From: Flammula alnicola
Lineage: Eukaryota > Basidiomycota > Agaricomycetes > Agaricales > Strophariaceae
NCBI GenBank assembly: GCA_015499995.1
Contig: JADNRV010000204.1
Coordinates: 1 to 64,000 of the forward strand
Direction: 5' to 3'
DNA: 64,000 bases
Below the pieces are notes generated by a model. It was not told the DNA's origin, ran no database searches, and saw only the letters and a program-made list of their open reading frames with translations. How positions within the stretch are numbered: position 1 is the stretch's first letter; each line of letters begins with the position of its first letter. Shown here piece by piece: positions 46,016-57,698 of the stretch. The position numbers and the translations under genes are program-made.

Positions 46016-46730
46016 GGGCACCCATTTTCACTTGCTGCATCTCGTCTAAGGATTGCTTACCTGACTCCAAGGTAATTTGGTGGTATTGGAGCTATTCTCC
46101 CTTCGACACGGTCTTATCCCTGTGCCTACTATCTTCCCTTATGACCTACTAACACAGCTCTCTTTGCATGGCTTTAATCTCTACTCATGTCATACGATCC
46201 CAGAAATATTATCCAAGTTTCCCTCCGCAGTACTAAACGTTTATGCTGACTGGGTTCCTCAGTTTTTACTGTATTTCTTTTCTCTCTGCGTCGCAAGCTT
46301 GAATCACCCTATAATTTCGAGCTCTTCTGCTAGACTTGTCTAATGCTCCGTGGTGCGATCATCGTACTCTAGCTACGCTTGACGCTAACGGCTCAACGTT
46401 CAACCCCTACAGGCTCGATTTTTTACTAAGGCTGCATACATTGGGGCCATGTCTCAGTATCGATGATGCAGAAAAACGGGGTGAAATCATGATCAATCGA
46501 CCGTGCGCAACGGCTATGTCGATGTTCGATCCGGAAAAGGAGATGGTGGAGAAGCGACAAGAAGCGCCGCGTCAGACCGCAGAAACCTTGCGCGAAAGAA
46601 GCCACCAAAAAACCGTTCGTGGAGTCGGCCAGGCCGCACAAGTGCGAAACTTTTAATTTACCGCAACTGCGGCTTACCCATCCACTTCGCTCGATCGGAT
46701 CTGCTGTTCTTTTTTTACAATGTCTTTTAT
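46016..46730. other. Spacer with unassigned open frames
   Basis: About 715 bp. It includes the NOPCHAP1-like 3' UTR. A plus-strand frame at 46336-46656 (DDAEKRGEIMINRPCATAMS) and a short frame reading TKAAYIGAMSQYR look partly coding. I could not join them into a gene or name a family. Confidence 0.3.
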
Positions 46731-46736
46731 TATAAA
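46731..46736 (+). promoter_or_regulatory. TATA box of the Rds1-like gene
   Basis: TATAAA 62 bp upstream of the ATG at 46793, with a pyrimidine-rich stretch between. Position and sequence fit a core promoter. Confidence 0.55.
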
Positions 46737-46792
46737 GTCGACCCTACTCTTCTCGCTTTCACTCATCTCGCATACCTCACATAGCAGTCACG

Positions 46793-48100
46793 ATGAAGAC
46801 ATCGACCTTGCTTGTGACGCTATTATCCCTGCGGTCACTTGTCTCTGGTGCACCATTCTCGCCTTCAGGTGGTGAAAACTGGGAACCATACTATCATCCA
46901 ATAAGTGACTTCGACTTCCAGTCAATCGTATGCAATACTTTGGTTTCTTTCAAATACGATCGCTGATTGTTTTCTAACTGCATAGAACTTGGCACTCAAT
47001 CAAGAATGGATAGAACTCGATCTATTCCACCATGGCCTTGCCAAATTCTCCGTCGAGGAGTTCGAGGCCGTCGGCCTCAACGCTGAGGATCGCTTCCTTA
47101 TACAATTCATGGCCGACCAAGAAGCGGGGCATGCCGAGCTCCTCACCAACATCCTAGGTGAAGGCGCTGCCAAGCAATGCACCTACCAGTATCCCTTCGA
47201 GACCGTCCGCGAGTTCGTTGATTTCTGCCAGAAGCTTACACGGTTCGGCGAATCAGGCGTCTACGGCTTCTTGGAGCATCTCAACTCGCGCGATGCTGCT
47301 CAGCTCCTTCTGCAGTCCATCACCACTGAAGCACGCCAGCAAATGATTTTCCGCCAATTCGAAGGTCTATTTCCCATGCCTGTGTGGTTCGAAGCCGCGA
47401 TCACCCAGTCTATGGCTTGGACTCTGCTCGCGCCCTACATCGTTTCGTGTCCTGCCGAGAACCCCCGCATCAAATGGCAAAATTTCCCTGCACTCAACAT
47501 AAACGTAAGTTCCTGTCTATTTTTCCGCGTATTTTTTTTTTACCTTCATTTTACGCAGAACAACCCAGATGCAACAGGCTACTTTAACAACTCAGTAGTT
47601 GGCAACGACACTACTCCTGCTATCACACACAATCGCACGGTTCCCCTGTCCTACCCCGGTCGCGAAGTCTTCTTCACCTGGGAGTTGCCCGGAAAAACGG
47701 TCGGATATAACAACAGCTATACTACCAACACGACTGCTGGCGACCCTAAGGTGCGTGTCTCATTCTTCGTATCAAAACGTTGCGCTCAACTTGCCTATTT
47801 CGTAGTACGTTGCATGGATTTCGCAATTGAACACAACCTTCACCGACCTCATTAATATTAACGGTCAGAGTGGCATGACATATCAACCCGGAGGAACCGT
47901 CTTTGGAGATTCAACTGCTCCCATTGTCAATGGCACAATGTACGCGCGGTTTCTTTCCCTTATTTCGTTCGATTTTAAACTCATGAATGCTCGAAAGGTT
48001 TGTTGCCATTACTGATTCAAATCTCCCCATCACACCTTCTAATGTATCGTTGCTTAACCCGCACATTGTCGCTGGCCCTGCTCTCTACCAATCAGGCTGA
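46793..48100 (+). CDS. Rds1-like secreted ferritin-like protein
   Basis: Resembles fission yeast Rds1 and fungal stress-induced proteins with a ferritin-like four-helix domain. The biochemical role is unknown. Five exons (46793-46927, 46986-47504, 47559-47750, 47806-47939, 47998-48100) sum to 1083 nt, or 360 residues. The N-terminus MKTSTLLVTLLSLRSLVSGA is a signal peptide. The ferritin-like part holds LNQEWIELDLFHHGLAKFS, EDRFLIQFMADQEAGHAELL, ILGEGAAKQCTYQYPF and EARQQMIFRQFEGLFPMPVW. The E/H pairs in QEWIELD, DQEAGHAE and EARQQM could bind metal, but not all ferritin ligands need be present. Several N-glycosylation sequons (NNS, NDT, NRT, NTT) support secretion. The stop is followed by about 1 kb without genes. 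Confidence 0.85.
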
Positions 48101-49133
48101 GCGCACTTTTTCCGCGTCATGATTTGCCAATTTTCCAAACTTACTTTTACCGTTCTCATTCTCGAAATAGACTCACGGAGGCTTGTTAAAAGACTGATTC
48201 TATGAGCCAAATTAGATTTTCTTCAATCATTTTAGTATGAGGTTCTGGGAATATTAATGCATATTTTTTCGGCCACTCTGTTTGACTACCATGTTGGAAT
48301 GGTTATATAACCTATTTCTTCACTTCCTGGAGCGTTTGACGAATGATTGTCGCAGGGTCTCTGTTACCGCAGAGGCTTCATACGGCTCTAAGGTTTAACT
48401 TGGTTATGCAGGAAAGCTGGGCCGTAGTCCTCTGCAGTCACGGGGAAGAGAAAAAGGAGGATTGTGCCGTTGCTTCTAATGGCAAGAAGCGTGGGAAATT
48501 AGGGAGTCAAACTTGTTGCCATTGTCGGCATTTGTATAATTAGCGCCCATCATGACGCAATAAAATACTTATGATGATGTCGTGTCCTGTCGACAACGGC
48601 CATCCCACCGATTTGTCTCATATTTCCCGATATCTATCGCTATCAAACAACGGCATGAATTGGTTTGCTAACGAGTTTACTAAGCGCCATTCTCCGCACG
48701 GTTCGGATGCATCATTCAAATCTGCATCTGAGCAATAGGCTTGCCTAGCTTCGAGGAACCTTTCCGCAGAATTTTGGATATCATTAGCCAACAGTTCTAG
48801 GTCACTACACTCTTCTACCATAAATCCATGCCCATGACATCGAGGTCAAGATGTGACCTGCTTTCTCCCGGTCGACTCGCTTGAAGTACTCGCTCGCGGC
48901 TTGATATCTCCGTTGGAAGTGTGGTGTTTCGACCACAATGTATCGCCCAGAATGTTTGTCGTTCCGATGTGAATTACAAGTTCCTTCAAAGCGGTGCGTG
49001 CACCTCCGGGTTTGAGCCAAAATTGACAGGTGATCAATTTATATCGAAGGCGGAAGGACTGTAGAATGCTCGTTGAAACGTAAATCCTCGGCGTAGACTT
49101 CAGCTCCTTCGAAGATATAACCGGAGGCAGCGA
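48101..49133. other. Gene-poor 1-kb spacer
   Basis: No gene, repeat or RNA recognised. Short frames on both strands lack conserved motifs. Confidence 0.35.
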
Positions 49134-49142
49134 TATAAATAA
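49134..49142 (+). promoter_or_regulatory. TATA box of the SnoaL-like gene
   Basis: TATAAATAA about 50 bp upstream of the ATG at 49190, the same spacing as in the Rds1-like and xylanase promoters of this window. Confidence 0.5.
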
Positions 49143-49189
49143 GGGTTGTCTAGTGCTCTTTCAACTACCCTTGTCTGCCTCCCGAAGTT

Positions 49190-49775
49190 ATGAGCGCCCA
49201 GAAAAACACCCTCCAACTAAGCTCTTTGGTCCAATGGTCGCAGGATCACATACGAGATGTATTCGAATCATCGACTGACGAAGGATCCATGCGAGCGGTT
49301 GAAGAAACATTTGCGAAGAATGTCAACGCGACGGTCAACGGAAGCCAGCTGGGATATGCAGAAATCAAGCAGATGGTGCTCATGATGCGCAAACAATCTG
49401 CTTGTGGGCTCAAAGTGCAGTGGCTACAGACTGTCCAAGTTCCTCATGACTCCAGCAATCGGGTATGTGTCCACCTTTGCAAACGTGAAAAAGTGCTTTA
49501 TTCCTTTGTAGGATGGCTCATTTGGAGGCATGTATATTATTCATGGTATTCAAAAAATCCTCCCCGGTCGTGATAAACCAACGGAATTTGCCAGGCACAA
49601 AACTGTCACCGTCTCGTAAGCTTTTCTACTGCTCGCAAATAATAAATTCGCCTCTTGATCGACTCTCTACAGGATTGAATCCCAGTCCACAAATCCTAAT
49701 GATGACAGTCGAAGAATAGTCACCCTAGCCTTTGTGGCATCCGATCTCCAAGTAAATCGCGAAGCTGTTCTGTGA
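49190..49775 (+). CDS. SnoaL/NTF2-like small protein, unknown function
   Basis: Three exons, 49190-49462, 49512-49615 and 49673-49775, sum to 480 nt, or 159 residues. The N-terminus forms helices (LSSLVQWSQDHIRDVFESST, SMRAVEETFAKNVNATVNG) ending LGYAEIKQMVLMMRKQS. The C-terminus is beta-rich (LKVQWLQTVQVPHDSSNR, GGMYIIHGIQK, RHKTVTVSIE, RRIVTLAFVASDLQVN). This helix-then-sheet plan with a small acidic helix pair is typical of SnoaL/NTF2-like folds, widespread in Agaricomycetes with no assigned role. No catalytic residues can be named. The TATA box upstream supports a real gene. Confidence 0.65.
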
Positions 49776-52439
49776 CTGTATTTTATTATGCACCCAGTCA
49801 GAAGTACTTACTATACGTCGTTTGGCGGCACAGTCATTAATATATAATCACCATTGAGCCACATTTTCTAAGTAATTGACGTTCGAGCTCGGAATGCAAC
49901 GTTTATACGGCGTTTCTACGCAATATTTTACACGGAGCGGGGGAATCGACAATTACTGTATATGCAACGAATACAGGGACGAATGGTCAGCGACTCGACC
50001 CAGTAAGTGTCAGGACGCGGGGGAGCGTTGACTTAACATGGAAAAGATAATAAATGGAGCAATCACTAATCTGTTCGTTTAGAAGCCCAATGCCACTCCT
50101 AAGGCATAAATATGAATGACACAATATTAACAGTCACAATCGCAAATCATCCGAGTCAGTACATGGAACAAGATTGGACCATTAGATCGATCGCGAGGGC
50201 GTGGAGCGCGTGGTAATCGAAAAGGAAGAGAACAGCGACTACATAGATCGGTGGACCTGAGATCCTGGAACAGGGACCTAGCATAGATAGGCTAGAAATA
50301 GGCGTCCGAAGGCTTGCGGAGTCGAACTATAGCCCCAAATACCACATCCGCGAAGGGGCCCCATAATACCATGATTTTGGAGGCTGGGTGAGAAAACCAC
50401 CATGTGGCACTACATAGCACTGGCTAAATATTTTAACGATTTTGGGAATAGCCTTAGAAGCCAAAAGACGGTCGATATTGGGTCAACGACAATCAAGGCG
50501 CAGATAAAAACAACCTGCCGCGCCTTTCACACAGATGTAGCAATGCGATAAGGACACAAGATTTCGGATGAAATAACTGGCACAAGTGTCGCCACATACT
50601 TGAGGGATGGGAAGCCAAAGAGGAAGGTAATTACACTAGTGACTCTGGGAACGGGAGTTGTTTGAGCGGCCATCGCGAATGCTAGCTAGTTGATAATTCT
50701 GCAGGATATTTTTTCAGAGGGAAATTTACTTAGGGAATCTCCGTGCGGCGGAATCCGTGCAATATGACATTGGCAGACGTCGTAAGGCTGTGGCAGCCTG
50801 GCAGGCCCTGAATCGGTGTGAAATATCTGGCTACGATGCAGGCCGCATGTCCACGCCCTGCCAGTGAGATTTGAGCCAGTACGGGTTTGAAAAGAGATCG
50901 ACAGTAGATCCACAGTACCAGTGAAGCTTGCCCACTTCAACAAGTTCGGTGTGAAAAGTCCAGGTCAAGATAATCACCACCAATTATACACACAAGGCAC
51001 ACATTTTATCCAGACAGATACGCGGGCTTCCTGATCCTCTCTGCTCAGAATAGGTTCCTTGAAGGATGAGCCCCAAAGATACAGAACCAGTTCTAGACAA
51101 GAAAATTTGAGGAGGTAGCTAATTCAACAAGCGGCGGCAGCCTAGTGGCAAGCATTGCTGGTAGTTGATTAACCTGCTCAGTTAGCGAGTATTGTCGCAA
51201 GCACAGTTCGGTGTTATGGAGGTGAAACAGAGAATTTTATAGCAGCTGAAAGCGAGTTTTGATTCAAAGAACTTGGGCAGGAGAATGCGTGAAGATGCGC
51301 ATGCAAATTGAAATATTGAAAGACGAATGACCGGTGGACCCTGGAATGAACCTTGGGGCGGCGAAGTCCCGCCTATCGCCGTCGGATATCAGCGGATATC
51401 CTGCCGGCGAAAGTCAACCGGTTCGGATGATGGCGCACGACCTTTAACCTTGTCGACCTCCTCTTGAGCCATACGTCTTGAAGCAGCGTCGGGTGCGGAT
51501 TGGAACGGTCTACGGTAACACCAGGTTAAATCAGTATCACGATGTACGACTTGGACAACAGCACTGGCAGGCTGCTATGCAGCCTGGAGCAGCGAGCTCG
51601 AACTTGCCAACGTCAGAAAGCGATTCGTTTCATCCTATCGGATCCTTTGCGATGCGAAGGGCCTCTCTGATAAGGAAACAACTTCAGAAGCTCGAAATTG
51701 CGCATAAATGTCAATTCCTTCTGAACATTGCTACTCGGCACGCAATTCGTAGCATCGGAACCTGGCAACTTGCTGGCAACAGGGAGTGCCTCTCTGTGTA
51801 AGAGAGGTTTTAACGTCCGAATAGACGTGCAACAAGTTGCGTTGCGCATATACTTCGGTTTCTATTTTGTGGCTGTTAAATTTGTCCTGCAGATGACAAG
51901 CTTAGAACACGAGCACATTAAGGGATCCTGGTCTCTGTGAGTCCTATTTTGCTCTTCGGAACCGCCATCATTAGTGCGCCTATTTACAACGTTATAGACG
52001 CCGTTCGTCTGTCTTGAAATGAGGGTTGGGTTTCTCGAACGACTATCAGCCAAGAAGTTCACTTACCATAAAATGGACCGATCTTTACCCGAGGTTAGTT
52101 CCAATTTCTGCTGTTTGCGCCACCCTTCTCGACTAATTTAAGCCCGTCGTTGTGACAGCGTGATCTCTATGATTGGCGTTCCAATATAGCACTCATGTTA
52201 CGCGGATAAATCTCCAGCTTTGAGGGTTAAAAAGGCACTGCAAACATGCTCTATCTTTGTCGCATTTTGCTCCATAGTCCTGACCCTACACCAAGCTCGA
52301 CCCCACGCGACGCAGCGGACCTGCTGGCACAGTCCAAGAATCTGTTCATGTGAACACCACTGCAACTGGCACAGCAGCTTTTCTCCGAACTTCAATCATA
52401 GGAGGCACGAGCAGCAACCCATTACTTGTACTAAAGAAG
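49776..52439. other. Gene-poor 2.7-kb tract
   Basis: No gene could be supported. Open frames are short and unconserved, and no transposase, RT or tRNA signature was found. The last few hundred bases form the xylanase promoter; I did not find a clear GGCTAAA-type activator site. Confidence 0.35.
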
Positions 52440-52445
52440 TATAAA
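52440..52445 (+). promoter_or_regulatory. TATA box of the xylanase gene
   Basis: TATAAA 68 bp upstream of the ATG at 52508. Confidence 0.55.
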
Positions 52446-52507
52446 TGAGGGGTTGGGCAGCCCTCCTTCAGCATTATAGCTTCTGGTGACCTCTTCAGAA
52501 GAAACCG

Positions 52508-54386
52508 ATGGTTTTCAAGTTTGCTTTCTCATTCACTAGTTCGCTTGCTCTTGTGCAGTTTGCGTCTGCGCAATCTGCGGCATGGGGACAATGTAAGCCC
52601 CTATTACCCTTTGACGTTAAGCATTCGCAGTCTCACTGATCCCTCTCTGATACACAGGCGGCGGTACCGGCTGGACAGGCCCAACGGTAGGTGACTCCTT
52701 TGCAATGTATTGATGATGTCGCTGACTCGTGGTGTATTGAAACCAGACCTGCGTTTCTGGCTACAGTTGCACCTTCAGCAACGCGTACTACTCTCAGTGT
52801 CTCCCTGTTAGTAGTTCTGCATCCAAACTGTCTTGTAGCATTGCCGATCATTTAATAAACAGGGTACTGCGAGTCCCACGGCGCAGCCAACATTACCATC
52901 TTCAGGGGGATTACCTACTGCTGCCTCTAGTGCTGGCCTTGCACTCCTTGCAAAAGCTGCCGGCAAAACATACTTTGGCTCCGCAACTGATAACCCGGAG
53001 TTGACCGACGCACCCTATGTCGCTATACTGAGCAACACAAGCGAGTTCATGCAAATTACACCTGTAAGTTTCAAGACTCGTTGAATCGACCAGACCTCTT
53101 ACCTTTATTGATCAGGGAAACAGCATGAAATGGGTGCGTTTTCAGTCCGATGCCAAAACAAGGGTGGCTGATCGTGTCTTCCGCTTAGGATGCGACTGAA
53201 CCTGAGCGTGGAACCTTTACCTTCTCTGGAGGAGACGTCATCGCTCAATTCGCTCAAAAGAACGGACAGTTGCTCCGAGGTCAAACATATCCTTGTTTTA
53301 CGTGGCTCTCCTTATGTCTTACCATGATTGTTCGAAGGCCACAACTGTGTCTGGTACAACCAACTGCCAAGCTGGGTCACATCCGGTAATTTCGACAACG
53401 CGACTCTCCAGTCTATTGTCGCGACGCACTGCAGTACTATCGTCAGTCACTATAAAGGACAAATGTGAGTACATGCACCTCGTTTCTCAAGAAATCACCC
53501 TAACTCCACGATTTTCAGCTGTACGCTATCGTTCTTCCAATTTCTTCCCCATAACTGATTTACTCTCCTTTCTACAGACAGCTGGGATGTCATCAACGGT
53601 ATATTCATAAGCAGCACCAAATTTAGCCGCATTTCTCAAGACGTGGTTTTCAGAGCCCTTCAACGATGACGGGACTTGGCGATCTGATGTATTCTACAAC
53701 ACAATTGGCCCAGACTTCGTACCCATCGCCCTCCAAGCCGCACGGGCTGCTGACCCCAATGCCAAGCTCTCTGTCAGTGTTATGAGTTCGTCTTATACAT
53801 TTAATTGGAAATTGATTGCTTTTGTAGATAAATGACTACAACATTGAGTACAGCGGACCCAAGGCGACTGCTATGATTAGCCTTGTAACATCTCTCAAGG
53901 CGCAGGATGTAGCTGTCGATGGTATCGGACTCCAATGCCACTTCATCGTCGGCGAGGTTCCCACGGACCTCCAGACCGTCATGGAATCATTTACCGCCCT
54001 TGGTGTTGAGATTGCCGTGACCGAACTCGATATCCGGATGACTTTGCCTGCCACCGCTGCGCTCTATGAACAGCAGAAGCAGGATTACCAAACGGTCATC
54101 ACGGCGTGCAAGAACGTCGAGGGGTGCGTCGGCATCACGATTTGGGACTACACGGACAAGGTTCGTTTGCTTTCAGCGTGTGCCGCATTCCCAGACTTCG
54201 CCTTACGATGATGTTCTAGTACTCCTGGGTCCCAAGCACTTTCTCTGGACAAGGTGCCGCTTGCCCGTGGGACCAGGTTAGTGATCTTGTTTTTTTAATT
54301 CATTTGTGTTCTTTTCTGAGTTTGGTCTACAGAACTTGGTTAAGAAGCCTGCTTACGATGGAATTGCCGCTGCATTCCAGTCTTAG
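52508..54386 (+). CDS. GH10 endo-1,4-beta-xylanase with N-terminal CBM1
   Basis: Secreted enzyme that cleaves xylan backbones in plant cell walls. Twelve exons sum to 1191 nt, or 396 residues. Order: signal peptide [20 protein letters not shown]; a CBM1 cellulose-binding module ([33 protein letters not shown] with the usual cysteines and aromatics); a Ser/Thr/Pro linker; the GH10 barrel. Barrel motifs: [51 protein letters not shown] (acid/base Glu), [20 protein letters not shown] (nucleophile Glu) and [12 protein letters not shown]. Exon 5 is only 18 nt. At exon 8 the first acceptor (53577) gives the wrong phase. The next AG, four bases later (53581), keeps frame but drops the two residues usual before WDV. 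Confidence 0.93.
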
Positions 54387-55453
54387 ATTTGATTGGCTGA
54401 AGCACCCGCTAGTGAGGCCTAACCGTAAAATGGACTTTCACTGTATTACAGTCTGTAATATTGTGCATCTAAAAAGGAGGAAGATTTTTGGTCACATCTG
54501 GTTGTGGTCCTATTGCATAACATTCGAATACTCTTCAACGAAGGAGGGTGGGAGCGAGCACTCGTGGTGCGGCCCAGAGGATGCATAGGATAGTCGGGGA
54601 GTTAGGGTGAAAATGGAATTAGGAGCCAGAGGAGTAGCGTACACGATAGTAATACTTAACATAAGTATTGTACACAGTACATGTACTAAGTACTAAGTAC
54701 TTACTTCGACCGGATGTTCGGTATTGCGCGTCAATCACGTGAGCGCGGGCGATGAGGCGAATCGCGGAGCTAAGTCTAGCTGAGCTCACTGCTCAGAGAC
54801 AGCCGCGAGTCATTCAAGTTCAAACGTTCAAGTTGCGTTCAGGCTTCAGCGGACAACGTAGTTCGCCATTATACGCGATAGACGCACACCCCCAATGCAC
54901 TCAAGAATTAACGTGAGCATGATGCCAGCCACTACAACGCCGAGCGCTGACAATGCTGCCAGTGAGAATTCCGGTGCTCCATATCGAAACTAGCACTTCG
55001 TCCAATAGAAGCCGCCAACACACAGGGAATATTGCATCGATCAAACAATTTACATATAACCGAAGTCCTAGTGGCCCCTCGGAAGATAGGAAAATGTACA
55101 CCACAGCCAACCTACGGCCAGCAATTTCATCCACTGGTTGCCGTTTTTTGTCGATCACACGTCATGCATCATGTCCGACGAGTGGCGCAATTTTGGACAC
55201 ATCTGGTATTTCAATCTGGACTCGTATTGCCACCCCACGGATCCTCACCAAATATCGTAGTCTGGAAAGAAAACGATGCCATTCCAGAAAATTATGAAAC
55301 AAATCATGCAATCTGAGAAACTATTTCTACATAACGTGATGATATAGCTATACAATGGATGCAAGTAGTACAGATGTGATAGAAATGCGAGACGAAAACT
55401 GAGCAAAGATATTGAGAGCCACACATTCTAGACTATTCATTCCCATACCGTTA
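54387..55453. other. Gene-poor 1-kb spacer
   Basis: No gene recognised. A short run of repeated ACTAAGT units lies near 54687-54708. It contains the 3' regions of the two flanking convergent genes. Confidence 0.35.
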
Positions 55454-57698
55454 TCAATGTCTTTTAGCACGCTTTTCATCGCGCTCCTCATCGTACTCGG
55501 GTAGCATCGACTTCCTCTTTTTCTGCCCTGCCGTCAGATATCTATCTTCCTTAAGAACCTCTTGGTCAACTCGTCCATCTTCAGCAGCCTTCCACGTGAT
55601 GTTCTTGAGAGCATCCTCCAAAACACCATAGAGCCAATTGTGCGTCTCGAGCTTCTCCACTTCCGCCTTAGCAGCCTGCTCGTTCTCCAGTTGCAACTCC
55701 TCGTGCTTTGTCGACCCGTACCGATGCCCGAATCCAGAATAAATGCGCTTCAGGACATCGGAGAGCGGTTTCCGTTCTAAGCCAATCGACTGAACAGTGG
55801 CCGTGGACATCTTAAACAAATCCGCCTTATCATCCCCACCAACGCCGTTCAGAGTAGAGTCAAACTTCTTCAAAAAAAGGTTCGGCGGCGTGCATTCAAC
55901 GTATTCCGAACGTATTTGATAGCAATCGTGGTCAGCACGTATACGAACGACTCGAGGTCGTCGCCGGTCTTATGTTCTTGAGTATCACCCATGAGCAGCC
56001 GGGCGGAGATGAACTGGAAGGTTCCCTGCGACAGAAGTGAGATCGGACAGCAGCACTGGGTGGAAACTGAACATACCGTTTTCTCGTCACATCTCGCAAT
56101 CGCTGGGCCCTGGCCAATACGTTTGCATAGTTCCCAATCGATGAGGATCCCCCCTCCTCTCCCACCATGACGATGTTCCCCAACGAGATGTCCCTGTGCA
56201 GGAGGTTAGCTTTCGTCACCGCGTCCCAATGCGCTGGAGAAGTACGCCTGTCAGCAGTCAATGACATGGAGATGCAGAAAAGAACGTTACATACCAAGCA
56301 GAGCACATTTCACTGCGTTAACCATTTGCCACGTCGACGAAAACTGCGTAAGAGGCGTGCCGATGGTGCCAAGGACAAGACGGTAATGCATGTGGACACG
56401 GGGCCGTTTGTCTTTCGCAGCTGAACTGAATTTCTGCACCCCCCGCACACATGGCCCACGTCGCCAGCCGTAATGAATTTAGCAATATTGCGAACACCTT
56501 TCTCATGGAGCTCCCGATAGACATCACCCTCCGGCTCATACTTCGACACCCGCCATGTGTCCTTCAACAAGACGACTGCTTCCGTCTGACAGTCGTAAGC
56601 CTTGAAACATCTTGTACCGCGACCAAGCGGGAAGATATGATTGTTCGTGAACGGTTCGTGCACGATATAAAAAGTTTTCTTTTTGGTGACATTGTCTTTA
56701 ACGGAGACCTTGTAGAGTCGATCGGCATCCTTGAGGTCGAGGGCCTCGCGAGCGTTCTCCGCCTCGTCGCCGCCGCGGACGCGACGGAAGGTGGTGTCAG
56801 TACCGCGAACGCTTTTGTGGGCATGTGAAAGGTGCCAGAAGAACATAGGGAGCCATTTCATTTCTGTGTAATCGAACTCCTCTGTAACGATGGCGCAACT
56901 TCGGCTCCAGTGTATCAGTCGGCAGCTGGTTTTGTTGATAAAGAAGGAGAATGAGTGCGTTCGGAACTGCGTAGCCTGGATGGCATTGGCGTATACGGTA
57001 AGCTGGCCACGCGTATCACGAGCTTGCATTGTGTCCCACTCGAACGGGTGCTTTGCGTCAATGGAGTATAGTGGCTGGTCCAGGGTAAATGGTTCATACG
57101 AGACGTCGTTCTTTAGCTCCCCGTATCCTGTCATGAGCTTTGCCTGAGTAATACACTCGCCAGGCTTGGGAGCATCTTTTTCGGCGTAGATACCAATGTC
57201 AGGTTTGACGCAATGATTATAAAGTACGTCAGACTCCGGGTCCGATACAGTCGACGTGTTGACAAGTTTGATGCCTTTACAGAAAGGCTTGAGTGCAGCG
57301 ATCTGGACTGGGTGAGCGCCTGCTCGTAATGAAAAAAGGCGACTTACCAGCGGGTCATACATCTCCGGCTCCGTCCTTAATCTCGCTACGTTAACGAGAC
57401 TTTCGTAGTCAACCTCTGGCAAGGGCGGGGCCTCAACGTCAAGGAATTCTTCCAAGAATTGGTCGACTGGAATAGGTCCCCAGAACTTTCCCTGCATGTC
57501 GACGGCTGCTTCGACGAAGGGACGCTCCTGGTATACGTTGGTCGACGTCTGTGGCACTCTGGAGCTGAGTCGGTTGTGGAAAGGTGTCTCTTGAGGAGGA
57601 GGCGGAACGGCCGGTTTCTTGGGCGTCTGGGGCGTCTTCGACTGGAGTGAAGCATAGAATTGGGCAGGAGGTATGGGCTCCAGCCTTTGCGATGCCAT
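55454..57698 (-). CDS. FunK1-type fungal protein kinase, with probable frameshifts
   Basis: Fungus-specific FunK1 kinase-like family, expanded in Agaricomycetes, function unknown. Reads on the minus strand from ATG 57696-57698 (MASQRLEPIPPAQFYASLQS). The N-terminal half has FWGPIPVDQFLEEFLDV, KPDIGIYAEKDAPKPGECIT and RGQLTVYANAIQATQFRTH, typical of the family. The kinase core shows VVLLKDTWR, LLHRDISLGNIVMVG (catalytic loop), GILIDWELCKRIG (DFG-equivalent), RCDEKT, and QFISARLLMGDTQEHKTGDD with LESFVYVL. Two places need one extra base: the C run at 56439-56444 (between AGDVGHVCGG and VQKFSSAAKDKR) and the A run at 55872-55878 (before LKKFDSTLNGVGGDD). Its 5' part is duplicated in inverted orientation at 63474 onward. 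Either a recent pseudogene or an assembly artefact. Confidence 0.78.

Noticed and set aside
46336..46656. Open frame of 106 residues as a gene
   Set aside because: No recognisable motif, overlapping frames look equally open, and no splice model joined them.
54680..54710. ACTAAGT repeats as a regulatory array
   Set aside because: Only a few units, no flanking context that would give a function.
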